Of a DNA stretch of 6,783 bases, positions 1 through 6,197 are shown one piece after another. The stretch's first letter is position 1. Each line of letters starts with the position of its first letter. A program made the translations under genes and the position numbers. The notes under the pieces are model-generated. The model worked only from the letters and a program-made list of their open reading frames with translations, was not told the origin of the DNA and did no database searches. The stretch spans positions 1,947 to 8,729 of the forward strand of contig DJWE01000031.1 of the NCBI GenBank assembly GCA_002441465.1, given 5' to 3'. Source of the DNA: Propionibacteriaceae bacterium UBA6238. Its GTDB lineage: Bacteria; Actinomycetota; Actinomycetes; Propionibacteriales; Propionibacteriaceae.

Positions 1-1271
1 TCGACCTGCAGCTGCACGATCACGTCGATGTCCTCGGCGATCACGTTCAGTGCGTACTCGCGGGTGATGTTGGCGCCCTCCTGCGTCGCGCACGTCACCA
101 GCTTCCTGATCGCGCCCTCCGCTGATCTCGCGTGGGTGGTCGACATCGATCCGGACCCGGACTGCATGCATTTGAACATGGTCACGATCTCCGACCCGCG
201 GACCTCACCGACGATCGTGTAGCTGAGGTTGGCGCGAAGGGAGTCTTCGAGGGCCTCACGCACGGTGTACTCGCCGGCGCGGCGACCGTTCAGGCCGATC
301 TCCCCTGAACCGGGGTTGGCCTGCCACTCGTGGACCACCTGATGGTCACCGGTGTCCTTGAGATACAACTCGTACTCGGTCTCGATCGTGCCGATCTGCA
401 CATGGTGCGGAAGCTCGTGTGCCAACGCCCGCAGCATCGTCGTCTTGCCCGTGCCCTGATCCCCGGAGATCACCAGCGACATCCGCGCCTGCACCACCGC
501 CGACAAGAACGAGGCCGCCACCTGCGACAACGAGCCCAAAGCGACGAGCTCGTGCAGGCCGGCGTCGACCAGCCGGTTGCGGCGGATGATCACCGTCGGC
601 CGTGACGTCACCCACGCCGACGCGAACAGCCGCGCGCGGTTCGGCAGCGCCAGGTGCAGCTTCGTGGCCGCCTCGGAGAACTCCCGCGGCTTCGGCTGAT
701 GGGCAGCCATGAACGTCAGATACTCGATCAGCTGCTCATCGCTCGACGCCACCGGAGGCGCCGGGACCAGTTCCCCGTCGCTGTTTTCCACCAACACGTT
801 GTCGAAGCCGGAGATGATCACGTTCTCCACGGCGTCGTCATCGAGGTACGGCTGGAGCCGGCCGAGCCGGAACACGGCATCGAACAAGGCCTGCGCGAGC
901 CGGTCCTGGTGGTCGAGGGTCCAGGTCAGCTGGCCCCGCACGGTGGACGCGCGAGATTCCTCCTCGAGCACCGCGGCGATGATCTCCCGCCCCACCGCCT
1001 CGCGGTCGCCCGAGTCCGGGTCGCGCTCCGACAGTTCAGCGGAGACACGTTCCCGCAGCACATCGACCAGATCCCAGTCGATGTCGCCGTCGAGGCGGCG
1101 CTGGACCCGCGGCGCCGGCTCAAGCCTCGATGTCGGTGCAGCCGCGGGGGCTTCACGCCGTGGGGCGTCGCGGGGCACCATGCGGAACCCGCCCCGGGTG
1201 CGGCCCGCCGGTGGGGTCGGCTGCGCGAACAGCGCCAACGTACCCGGGTCGAACTCGGCCGCGTCAGACAT
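1..1271 (-). CDS. CpaF/TadA-family secretion ATPase (C-terminus cut by window edge)
   Basis: Hexameric ATPase of the GspE/VirB11/CpaF superfamily, which powers assembly of Tad/Flp pili or related secretion machines at the cytoplasmic face of the membrane. About 423 residues are visible; the C-terminus lies off the left edge. Residues 1-55 are Pro/Ala/Arg-rich and probably disordered, followed by the N-terminal domain and then the ATPase core from about residue 250. Seen directly: Walker A GDQGTGKTT (residues 270-278, Lys276), a Walker B-region GEVRG with candidate catalytic Glu356, and a His box STTHARS with His380. All key residues are intact, so it should be active. The ATG start is supported by GAGGGAG seven bases upstream and an 8-bp overlap with the CpaE-like gene, implying translational coupling. 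CpaF is preferred over VirB11 because cpaB- and cpaE-like genes precede it. The exact substrate (pilin or other) cannot be told. Confidence 0.93.
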   Translation of the reverse strand, partial: MSDAAEFDPGTLALFAQPTPPAGRTRGGFRMVPRDAPRREAPAAAPTSRLEPAPRVQRRLDGDIDWDLVDVLRERVSAELSERDPDSGDREAVGREIIAAVLEEESRASTVRGQLTWTLDHQDRLAQALFDAVFRLGRLQPYLDDDAVENVIISGFDNVLVENSDGELVPAPPVASSDEQLIEYLTFMAAHQPKPREFSEAATKLHLALPNRARLFASAWVTSRPTVIIRRNRLVDAGLHELVALGSLSQVAASFLSAVVQARMSLVISGDQGTGKTTMLRALAHELPHHVQIGTIETEYELYLKDTGDHQVVHEWQANPGSGEIGLNGRRAGEYTVREALEDSLRANLSYTIVGEVRGSEIVTMFKCMQSGSGSMSTTHARSAEGAIRKLVTCATQEGANITREYALNVIAEDIDVIVQLQV

Positions 1272-1992
1272 GAGTCAGCTCCCTCAACGCCGTCGCGTGG
1301 AGCTGCTCGGCGGCCTGCCGTAGCCCACGAGTCAGACCGCGGCCGCGTTTGGGCTCCGGTTTGCCGTGGCTGAGAACTTCTGCCTCCTCCGGTGCCCACG
1401 GCAGCTCGAACGCCACCGGGTGCTTGACAACCGACGCGACCGAGGAGCTGCTGTACGGGCGGCCCGGGCCCACCACCACCAGCCGGACAGGGATCTCGTC
1501 GGGGAGGTCCGCGGCAGATGCGGCGGCCACCGACGGCAAATCCGAGCGCAGCACCAGCAGCACCTGATCACAGCCCCGCAGCAAAGGTGCGGCGAGGTGG
1601 GTGTGGCCGAGGCGGCCGAGGTCGATCAGGACATCAACTCCGAGCTGCGACAAGCCGCGAACCTGGACGGCCAGCGCCGGCCACAGGTCTGTCAGGCCGC
1701 CGGCCTGCGTCGCACCAGCAGGCCCCGGGATCAGCGAGGCGGTCTCCGACAGGCGAAGCGGCATCTCCCGCACCGCGGTCTCCAGCGCACTCTGGCGGTG
1801 AGCTGACCACAACTCCACCAATGTTCCGGGATGGGGCACCGTGCCGCCAAAGTAGCCGGCCAGGATCGCCGACCCGCCTACGGGGTCGGCGTCGATCAGC
1901 AGCACCTGGTTGGGCCACGCCAACGCCAACCCCAGCGCGGTCGTCGTCACCCCAGGCGCCCCAGCTGCCGACGTCAACGCGAAGACAGCCAT
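1264..1992 (-). CDS. CpaE/TadZ-like (MinD/ParA fold) protein with degenerate P-loop
   Basis: 242 residues with the general plan of the MinD/ParA deviant-Walker family; in Tad systems CpaE/TadZ positions the secretion ATPase at the membrane or pole. Seen: a beta strand and loop VFALTSAAGAPGVTTT (residues 3-18), LLIDADP (31-37) as the switch/Walker A' region, and VLIDLGRLG (121-129) at the Walker B position. The loop normally reads KGGxGKTT; here it is AGAPGVTT (10-17), so both the signature lysine and the P-loop lysine are gone. Nucleotide hydrolysis by the usual mechanism is therefore unlikely and a scaffold role is inferred. There is a basic patch near the C-terminus (KPEPKRGRG, 211-219). 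The ATG start has GAGGGA six bases upstream and overlaps the preceding SAF gene's stop by one base (TGATG). Fold assignment is good; the CpaE role rests on position before cpaF. Confidence 0.85.
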   Translation of the reverse strand: MAVFALTSAAGAPGVTTTALGLALAWPNQVLLIDADPVGGSAILAGYFGGTVPHPGTLVELWSAHRQSALETAVREMPLRLSETASLIPGPAGATQAGGLTDLWPALAVQVRGLSQLGVDVLIDLGRLGHTHLAAPLLRGCDQVLLVLRSDLPSVAAASAADLPDEIPVRLVVVGPGRPYSSSSVASVVKHPVAFELPWAPEEAEVLSHGKPEPKRGRGLTRGLRQAAEQLHATALRELTHV

Positions 1993-2693
1993 CAGTTGTC
2001 CCTCGAGTCGAGCACCAGCGCGGCCCTGCCCAACGCTGCCGCCGCCGCTGTCCGCGCAGCATCCGCCTGATCGACCTCCACCGACACCGACACCTGGCCA
2101 GACGCCTCATCCCGGGCCGTGGCTACCACGACCCCCGGTATCACCACATTCACGTCACACGCCACGGTCGAGGTCCCCGTCTCGGCTGAGCTCTCCCCCG
2201 CCGCGCACGCGTAGGCCGGTTCGGTGAGGATCACCCGCACCCGGTCGCCCACAAGCAACTCGATCGCGGGTTCCGCCCCGGGAGGCAACGACATGCCGAC
2301 GACCGTGCGACCGGCCGAGGGCACCATCTGCTCCACAGCCACGGTCGCGGACACCAACGTGCCGGCAGCCACATCATGTGCCGCCCGTTGGCCGATCAAC
2401 GTCGGCAGCTGGTTGGCCTCGAGGTAGGCCAGCTGCTGATCGGGGGCGATCTGCACCGTGGTGAACATCTCGGCCGTCATCAGCTGTCCCCGAGCCACCG
2501 GAACCCGGGCCGCGACCGCCTCCACGGTGGAGCCCAAGGACAAGAACACCAGCGCCCCGCCCCCAGCACCCAGCAGGATCAGCAGGCCCGCCAGTACCGC
2601 CAGCACCGGGCGACGCTGCCGGCGCACCGCAGCGGGCGTGACGATCGGCGGCGCCGGCGCAGCCGCCTGTTCTGCTGCCAGAGTCTGTTGCAT
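1992..2693 (-). CDS. SAF-domain membrane protein, CpaB/RcpC-like
   Basis: 233 residues. A short cytoplasmic N-terminus ends in a basic cluster (RRQRR, residues 24-28), followed by one hydrophobic segment (about 30-53), so the rest should lie outside the membrane. Residues about 57-155 resemble a SAF domain (PVARGQLMTAEMF, LIGQRAAHDVAAGTLVS, LLVGDRVRVI), the fold found in CpaB/RcpC of Tad/Flp pilus loci and in flagellar FlgA. Two cysteines (163, 179) flank a Ser/Thr/Gly-rich loop and could form an extracellular disulphide; this is inferred. The ATG at 2693 is chosen over in-frame starts further upstream because AAGGGAG sits seven bases before it. The gene is first of a tightly packed set with the CpaE-like and CpaF-like genes, and is separated by about 218 bp from the sigma-like gene upstream, so it may have its own promoter. 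Confidence 0.85.
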   Translation of the reverse strand: MQQTLAAEQAAAPAPPIVTPAAVRRQRRPVLAVLAGLLILLGAGGGALVFLSLGSTVEAVAARVPVARGQLMTAEMFTTVQIAPDQQLAYLEANQLPTLIGQRAAHDVAAGTLVSATVAVEQMVPSAGRTVVGMSLPPGAEPAIELLVGDRVRVILTEPAYACAAGESSAETGTSTVACDVNVVIPGVVVATARDEASGQVSVSVEVDQADAARTAAAAALGRAALVLDSRDN

Positions 2694-2911
2694 GGTCACA
2701 CTCCCTTGAACCCCGAGCCGCCCCACCCACAGCGGAAACAGCGTCCCTGAAATTCACATCAACCCCGGGCACGTCCCGCACTAGGCGGGAGACCCCACTC
2801 GGTTCGTCGGCCCGCCACGCACCATCGACGCGACACACAGACCCGACGCCCGACACCGGCCTCGGCGCCGGGCAATCTCACTGTAAATCGCGGGCGGGGT
2901 CACCCCCGGGG
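2694..2911 (-). other. Non-coding spacer between sigma-like gene and pilus genes, with hairpin
   Basis: About 218 bp with no credible gene. It contains a perfect 6-bp inverted repeat, TCCCGC/GCGGGA around a 5-base loop (2774-2790), not followed by a T-run. Close to the sigma-like gene's stop are two direct copies of GGGGTCA (2896-2902 and 2907-2913) around the short palindrome ACCCCCGGGGT. No clear -35/-10 pair was found, though the length suggests a promoter or attenuator for the SAF-cpaE-cpaF genes. If the upstream sigma-like protein acts in cis, its recognition site could lie here; this is speculation. Confidence 0.35.
2701..2707 (-). promoter_or_regulatory. Ribosome binding site of the SAF-domain gene
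   Basis: AAGGGAG on the minus strand, seven bases before the ATG at 2693. It decides that start over an in-frame GTG two codons upstream and longer readings. Confidence 0.7.
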
Positions 2912-4690
2912 TCATAACGCCGGACCACCGCCGCCCGGCCGCCTCGATGACGAGGCTGGCGGCGGACGGCGCGGCACCTCACGCAGTGACTCACTCAGCA
3001 GGAGAGCCATCCCCCGCAGACTCAGCTCCTGTGGGCTCTCGGCGCCGCGTCCCAGCCGCTCCCGCAACAACCCTGTGGCGCGGTCCTCATCACGTTCCAA
3101 GACGTGCCGTGACTGGCCGGTCGATGCCGTGAGTTGGGCCCGGCTAGTCCGGGTCGCGGCGATGAGGCGTGCCTGTGCGATGCCGCGCAGTTCCTCGGGC
3201 AGCGACTCGATCAAGCGGACGGCCTCCTCATTACCCAGGCGACGCATGACCTGCTCCTCGACTCCGCGGCCGCCGTCGCCGGCCGCGAGCGTGCGCTCCT
3301 GATCGACCTGGTGCACCAGCGTGTCGCTGACCACCTCCCGATCTTCGGCTTTCCTTTTGGCCTCGTTGCGGCGAAGGAAGTCCAACTGGGAGTAGGCGAA
3401 GGTCGACCAGCGGGCGCGGTTCGGATCCCACAGCGGTGCGATCTCCGTCAGCCGCAGCAGCCCCGCAGCTACGAACTCCTCTCGAGCCTTGGGCGGTACC
3501 TTCCTGGACCAGTGGAACACGATCGGCGACCCGGCCTGAACGATCGCCGCCCGTGCCAGTCGGCCCCGCTTCGCGAGCTCCTCCAAGTCCACTCGCGACG
3601 CCGCCCGCGCGATCCTCGACGCTTCTGGGTCGCCACGCAGGGCGGCCTCCGCGAGCACGCCCGCATCACGCTGACCAGCCAGTGTCCTCAAGGCGGCCAC
3701 ATCGCCCAGACTCACCGCGTCCGGATCCGGGACCCTCACGGGTGGCTTGACGACGCCGTCGTCGGCCGGGACCGCCACATTCCTCGCGGGATGGGCCGGG
3801 AGCACCGGGGCTAGAGTGACCGACTCGCGCGGCCCGACCGGCCGGGGCCTGAGGGTCGCAGCGAGATCCGCGCGCTCCGCCAATGTCACCGCCGATCTCA
3901 CCAGCGACGATCCGGCCCGCATCGATTGTGGAGTGACTGCGGAGGCCGCCACAAGATTGCCACCCAGACCACTGCGGAGAAGTGCCTGGAGCAAACCGTG
4001 TGGATCCGCGTCGCGAGCCGCCATCTGCACTGCCACGATCGCCCGTCCGATGTCGGTAGCGGTCGATGGCCGATGTGGCACCACAGGGCGCCATGCGTCA
4101 AAGGCGCGGTCCCACTGTGCCTGAGAAGCGACCACGGCGTCGCGGGTCCGGTCATGGCCGACGCCGTCGATGACCTCGAACTCGTCGAGGAGCAGGCGAC
4201 CACGGTGCAGCAGGCTGCGTTGCATGGAGCAGATCGCCAGCGCATCCTCGGGCCGCAATGCGTCGGCCGCGGAGCCCATCGCCATCACGTAGCGCTGTAA
4301 AGCCATATCGATGTGGCCGCGCGTGGTGGCCGGCTCCAGCAGAGAGCGCTCCGCCTGGCCGAGCAGACGCCGAACCCATGCTGCATTGACCCCGACGGCG
4401 GCCGCCCGCGTGACCTGCACGCCCAGCATGCGAAGTCTGCGACCCTCGTCATCGGTCAACCGAGACGGCACGGTGGCGTCGGCCTCGATCGCGTGGATTA
4501 ACGCGCTCCCGGAGGCATCCACCGGCCGCGTCAACAGCGGGACCAGTGCGGCAGCCTCACGCAGCCCGGGATCGGCCCCGCCCGCAGCCTGGTCGCAGGC
4601 CACCATCGTGCCCGCCCACTCCCCCACGGTGACGCGATCATCGCCCAGACCTGCTGCCGCCAAACGGGCAGCCCGCACGAACCTGGACAT
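2912..4690 (-). CDS. Sigma-70-like protein with long unassigned N-terminal extension
   Basis: 592 residues. The C-terminal third resembles a sigma-70 factor. Residues about 402-449 match region 2 (EEFVAAGLLRL, then LWDPNRARWSTFAYSQLDF followed by a basic stretch RRNEAKRK), the part that binds RNA polymerase and the -10 element; compare the family pattern FDP-x-FSTYAxxWI. Residues about 487-547 resemble region 4, with a SLPEELR helix and then a helix-turn-helix-like stretch ending ERDEDRATGLLRERL, compare ERVRQIEARALRKLR. The first ~390 residues are mostly helical and I recognise no domain in them. The C-terminus is low-complexity (Pro, Ser, Arg, Gly). A longer reading from 4912 is rejected: the ATG at 4690 overlaps the previous stop by one base (TGATG), and the extra N-terminus is Gly/Arg-rich shadow sequence. 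Probable role, inferred: element-encoded transcription factor for the adjoining pilus genes. A DNA-binding protein that no longer works as a sigma factor is the alternative. Confidence 0.75.
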   Translation of the reverse strand: MSRFVRAARLAAAGLGDDRVTVGEWAGTMVACDQAAGGADPGLREAAALVPLLTRPVDASGSALIHAIEADATVPSRLTDDEGRRLRMLGVQVTRAAAVGVNAAWVRRLLGQAERSLLEPATTRGHIDMALQRYVMAMGSAADALRPEDALAICSMQRSLLHRGRLLLDEFEVIDGVGHDRTRDAVVASQAQWDRAFDAWRPVVPHRPSTATDIGRAIVAVQMAARDADPHGLLQALLRSGLGGNLVAASAVTPQSMRAGSSLVRSAVTLAERADLAATLRPRPVGPRESVTLAPVLPAHPARNVAVPADDGVVKPPVRVPDPDAVSLGDVAALRTLAGQRDAGVLAEAALRGDPEASRIARAASRVDLEELAKRGRLARAAIVQAGSPIVFHWSRKVPPKAREEFVAAGLLRLTEIAPLWDPNRARWSTFAYSQLDFLRRNEAKRKAEDREVVSDTLVHQVDQERTLAAGDGGRGVEEQVMRRLGNEEAVRLIESLPEELRGIAQARLIAATRTSRAQLTASTGQSRHVLERDEDRATGLLRERLGRGAESPQELSLRGMALLLSESLREVPRRPPPASSSRRPGGGGPAL

Positions 4691-4989
4691 CAGGCACCAC
4701 CCGCGCCGAGATCGACAGCCAGCAGCACGTCGACCAGCGCCCTCGCGCTCGGCGCGAGCGTCCCCGTGTCCCACTCCAGCACCCGCTGGACCGCGGCATC
4801 CAGGCAGCCCTCCACCGAGGAGGGCAACTCCACCGGCACCGACGCCGAGCCAGCCGCCACGTCGCCGGCCAACACCCACGCCGCGACCACATCCAGCGCA
4901 GCCGAGTGACACACCGCCCCCGCGTGGGCCATCAGATCGTTGGCGTGGTCCAGCAACCTGAACACCACAAAGGCATCATCCGGACGCAT
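4690..4989 (-). CDS. Unknown small helical protein (99 aa) coupled to the sigma-like gene
   Basis: I do not recognise this family. The protein is Ala/Val/Leu-rich, acidic and probably all helical, with no signal peptide or long membrane segment. Its start is set by the strong GAGGAGGA site five bases before the ATG at 4989; an upstream in-frame ATG at 5046 lies inside the palindrome/DnaA-box region and lacks a good ribosome site. Its TGA overlaps the ATG of the sigma-like gene by one base, so the two are almost certainly translated together. A sigma-coupled small protein could be a partner or anti-sigma factor, but no sequence signature supports that. It is the first gene of the minus-strand cluster. 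Confidence 0.7.
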   Translation of the reverse strand: MRPDDAFVVFRLLDHANDLMAHAGAVCHSAALDVVAAWVLAGDVAAGSASVPVELPSSVEGCLDAAVQRVLEWDTGTLAPSARALVDVLLAVDLGAGGA

Positions 4990-4994
4990 CCCGG

Positions 4995-5002
4995 TCCTCC
5001 TC
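4995..5002 (-). promoter_or_regulatory. Strong ribosome binding site fixing the 99-aa gene start
   Basis: GAGGAGGA on the minus strand, five bases before the ATG at 4989. Near-perfect anti-16S match; it decides the start over the ATG at 5046. Confidence 0.75.
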
Positions 5003-5038
5003 ACAGACTCGACTCTCAAGACCCGTGACGGCGACAAG

Positions 5039-5055
5039 ACGTCCACGTTGGACGT
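5039..5055. repeat. Perfect 17-bp palindrome, candidate operator
   Basis: ACGTCCA-CGT-TGGACGT: 7-bp perfect arms around a 3-bp centre, lying between divergent genes and sharing its last base with the first DnaA box. This is the size expected of a dimeric repressor's operator. The small plus-strand DNA-binding proteins next door are possible ligands; that is inference. Confidence 0.5.
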
Positions 5056-5063
5056 TGTCCACA
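5055..5063 (+). promoter_or_regulatory. DnaA box TTGTCCACA
   Basis: Exact match to the preferred actinobacterial DnaA box (TTGTCCACA). It lies 20 bp, about two helical turns, from a second box in the same orientation and directly abuts a 17-bp palindrome. It could serve a replication origin or DnaA control of the divergent promoters. Confidence 0.55.
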
Positions 5064-5073
5064 GTTACGGGGC

Positions 5074-5102
5074 CTTATCCACACACAAGAACCCCCGCCC
5101 AA
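5074..5102 (-). promoter_or_regulatory. Candidate promoter for the minus-strand cluster
   Basis: On the minus strand, TTGGGC (5097-5102) and GATAAG (5074-5079) are 17 bases apart, a plausible but weak -35/-10 pair. The -10 element lies inside the DnaA-box-like sequence at 5075-5083, so DnaA binding there would be expected to compete with transcription. Found by eye only; in a GC-rich genome such matches occur by chance. Confidence 0.3.
5075..5083 (+). promoter_or_regulatory. DnaA box TTATCCACA
   Basis: Exact match to the classical strong DnaA box TTATCCACA, same orientation as the box at 5055. It sits between two oppositely oriented CCCGTAAC motifs and overlaps the candidate -10 element for the minus-strand cluster. 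Confidence 0.55.
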
Positions 5103-5116
5103 CCGCCCGTAACGGG

Positions 5117-5277
5117 AAAACTGCGTCGACAAATCGGGGATTGCCTCAATCACGTCGGTGGGGAGCTTCCGGGGGGGTGGGGTCGACTCGGGGCATTCCG
5201 CCACAGGAGGCCGCGCGTGGGGTTCCTTACACATGCAGGAGGGGCATCGCCCCCCGTCGCCAGGAAGGAGCACAGCC
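5117..5277 (+). other. Leader of the small plus-strand genes
   Basis: G-rich untranslated stretch with no recognised promoter. Just before the ribosome site is a small hairpin, GGGGC-ATC-GCCCC (5241-5253), that could affect translation of the following gene. An in-frame ATG at 5158 opens a longer reading, but it lacks a good ribosome site and the added residues are Gly/Arg-rich. Confidence 0.35.
5262..5270 (+). promoter_or_regulatory. Ribosome binding site of the 108-aa gene
   Basis: AGGAAGGAG seven bases before the ATG at 5278. It fixes this start rather than the ATG at 5158. Confidence 0.75.
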
Positions 5278-5604
5278 ATGGCTCAGAGCGACCGTCGTGA
5301 GGCCCGCGTCAGAGTGAAGGGCCAGCTCATCAAGCGCCACGAGGCTCTCATGGCCCGAGAAGCGAGGATCAGGACAGAGGTGCTGGACGCGGCCGCCGCC
5401 CTTCTCACGCGCGACCGAGCCGTGCTGGAGGCAGAAGCTCGACTCGGCAAAGCGATCGAGACCCTGACCTCGAGTGAAGGAATGCCCATCGACGAGGCAG
5501 CAGAGCTGTGCGGGCTCCACATCAGGGAAGCCAAGCGCGTGCTCCGAATGCGGGTGAGTGGCCCCAACCAGCAGGAACCAGCGGAAGAAGTGGCCAACTC
5601 ATGA
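5278..5604 (+). CDS. Small helical protein with putative C-terminal helix-turn-helix (108 aa)
   Basis: I do not recognise the family. Residues 5-65 are highly charged and Ala/Arg/Glu-rich, predicted as one or two long helices, possibly a coiled coil for dimerisation. Residues about 69-91 (MPIDEAAELCGLHIREAKRV) have the spacing of a helix-turn-helix: a helix with DEAAELCG, a turn at GL, then a basic recognition-like helix REAKRVLRM. The tail (94-108) is polar and probably disordered. The stop overlaps the start of the excisionase-like gene by four bases (ATGA), so both are made from one message. It is transcribed away from the minus-strand cluster and the operator-like repeats lie upstream, so an autoregulating DNA-binding protein is plausible. 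Wobble positions are a little less GC-biased than in the pilus genes. Confidence 0.7.
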   Translation: MAQSDRREARVRVKGQLIKRHEALMAREARIRTEVLDAAAALLTRDRAVLEAEARLGKAIETLTSSEGMPIDEAAELCGLHIREAKRVLRMRVSGPNQQEPAEEVANS

Positions 5605-5813
5605 GGGGCGCATTGCTTGACGTGGCCGAGCTCATCGGCAGCTACGGCCGATTCGTCTCATATCCCCAGGCGGCCGAGATCACGTCACTGAGCGTCCGAT
5701 CACTCAAGAGAGAAACCGCCGCCGGCAACCTCCCCTGCTACCGCTTGGGTAGTGCGCGCGTCTACAGACTCAAAGTTGAGGACGTCGCCGCACTCATCCA
5801 GCGAGTGGCTTGA
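5601..5813 (+). CDS. Excisionase/MerR-like small DNA-binding protein (70 aa)
   Basis: The 70 residues fit the excisionase-family helix-turn-helix (HTH_17/MerR-like) found in recombination directionality factors and small plasmid regulators. Seen: SYPQAAEITSLSVRSLKRET (residues 20-39) as helix-turn-helix, AAGNLPCYRLGSARVYRL (40-57) as the beta-hairpin wing with the family's typical G-x-LP-x-x-RLG pattern, then VEDVAALI (59-66) as closing helix. The start at 5601 is chosen over an upstream in-frame start at 5508 because it overlaps the previous stop by four bases, GGAAGAAG lies ten bases before it, and the extra residues are low-complexity. No integrase gene lies beside it, so a transcriptional regulator is as likely as an excisionase. 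Codons such as AGA, TTG, AAA and GTT are more frequent than in the minus-strand pilus genes. Confidence 0.85.
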   Translation: MRGALLDVAELIGSYGRFVSYPQAAEITSLSVRSLKRETAAGNLPCYRLGSARVYRLKVEDVAALIQRVA

Positions 5814-5826
5814 GGTAACCTGCCGC

Positions 5827-5854
5827 ACCTAGACAGTCGCAGACGGGTCTAGGT
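5827..5854. terminator. Inverted repeat after the excisionase-like gene, possible terminator
   Basis: ACCTAGAC (5827-5834) and GTCTAGGT (5847-5854) form a perfect 8-bp stem around a 12-base loop, 14 bp after the stop codon. The following bases, TCTCTC, are only moderately T-rich, so termination is plausible but not certain. With an excisionase-like gene adjacent, a recombinase or excisionase binding site is an alternative. Confidence 0.45.
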
Positions 5855-6197
5855 TCTCTCACAACGGACCTACCATCCGGCCTCAGTCTCGCTGCCCCGA
5901 CTCACGCACATCCTCAGGACCAAGCGAAGGCGCTCGTCCGCCCGTGGGGCCTCGGCTGGCCTGGACGCCGCCTGAGTCCGTGATCAAGAGCGGCAGGGTC
6001 GTCATGCCGCGTGGGGTGACGTCATCAACGCCGCCATCTCCAATTGCCGATGGGCCCGACGGGCGGAGCTTGGCCGTGTGGGTCCGCTCCGTGATGAGAT
6101 CACGAGGGACGAATTGCGACGGTGGAGACATTTCACGCGCCGACGAGGTGCTCGAGACCGACCCTATTCCGACCCTGGATTCGCTAGCAAATAAGAA
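5855..6197. other. About 340 bp without a convincing gene
   Basis: Open frames exist on both strands (for example 5944-6234 plus, 5883-6131 minus) but lack ribosome sites, give composition unlike real proteins, and the plus one runs through the terminator into the tRNA. The stretch contains a short palindrome TGACGTCA near 6018 and a 6-bp inverted repeat CGTGAT-GAG-ATCACG (6090-6104). If the tRNA is an attachment site, this would be the element's end, where recombinase arm sites are often found; I see no clear repeated arm motif. Confidence 0.4.

Larger units (their letters stand above)
5022..5116. repeat. Three CCCGTRAC motifs across the divergent control region
   Basis: CCCGTGAC at 5022-5029, its inverted form GTTACGGG at 5064-5071, and CCCGTAAC at 5106-5113. 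The outer copies sit in short palindromes (CCGTGACGG 5023-5031 and CCCGTAACGGG 5106-5116). Left edges are 42 bp apart; palindrome centres are 39 and 45 bp apart because the middle copy is inverted. Looks like an operator or iteron-like set interleaved with the DnaA boxes. Confidence 0.45.

Noticed and set aside
654..1373. Long plus-strand open frame opposite the CpaF-like gene
   Set aside because: Arg/His/Pro-rich antisense shadow of a gene with intact Walker A, Walker B and His-box motifs on the minus strand.
4691..4912. N-terminal extension of the sigma-like gene to 4912
   Set aside because: Gly/Arg/Cys-rich shadow of the 99-aa gene in another frame; the ATG at 4690 overlaps the previous stop in the usual coupled way.
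5158..5277. Upstream ATG start for the 108-aa gene
   Set aside because: No ribosome site there, while AGGAAGGAG lies seven bases before the ATG at 5278.
5883..6131. Minus-strand open frame of 82 codons
   Set aside because: No ribosome site, low-complexity product, no recognisable family.
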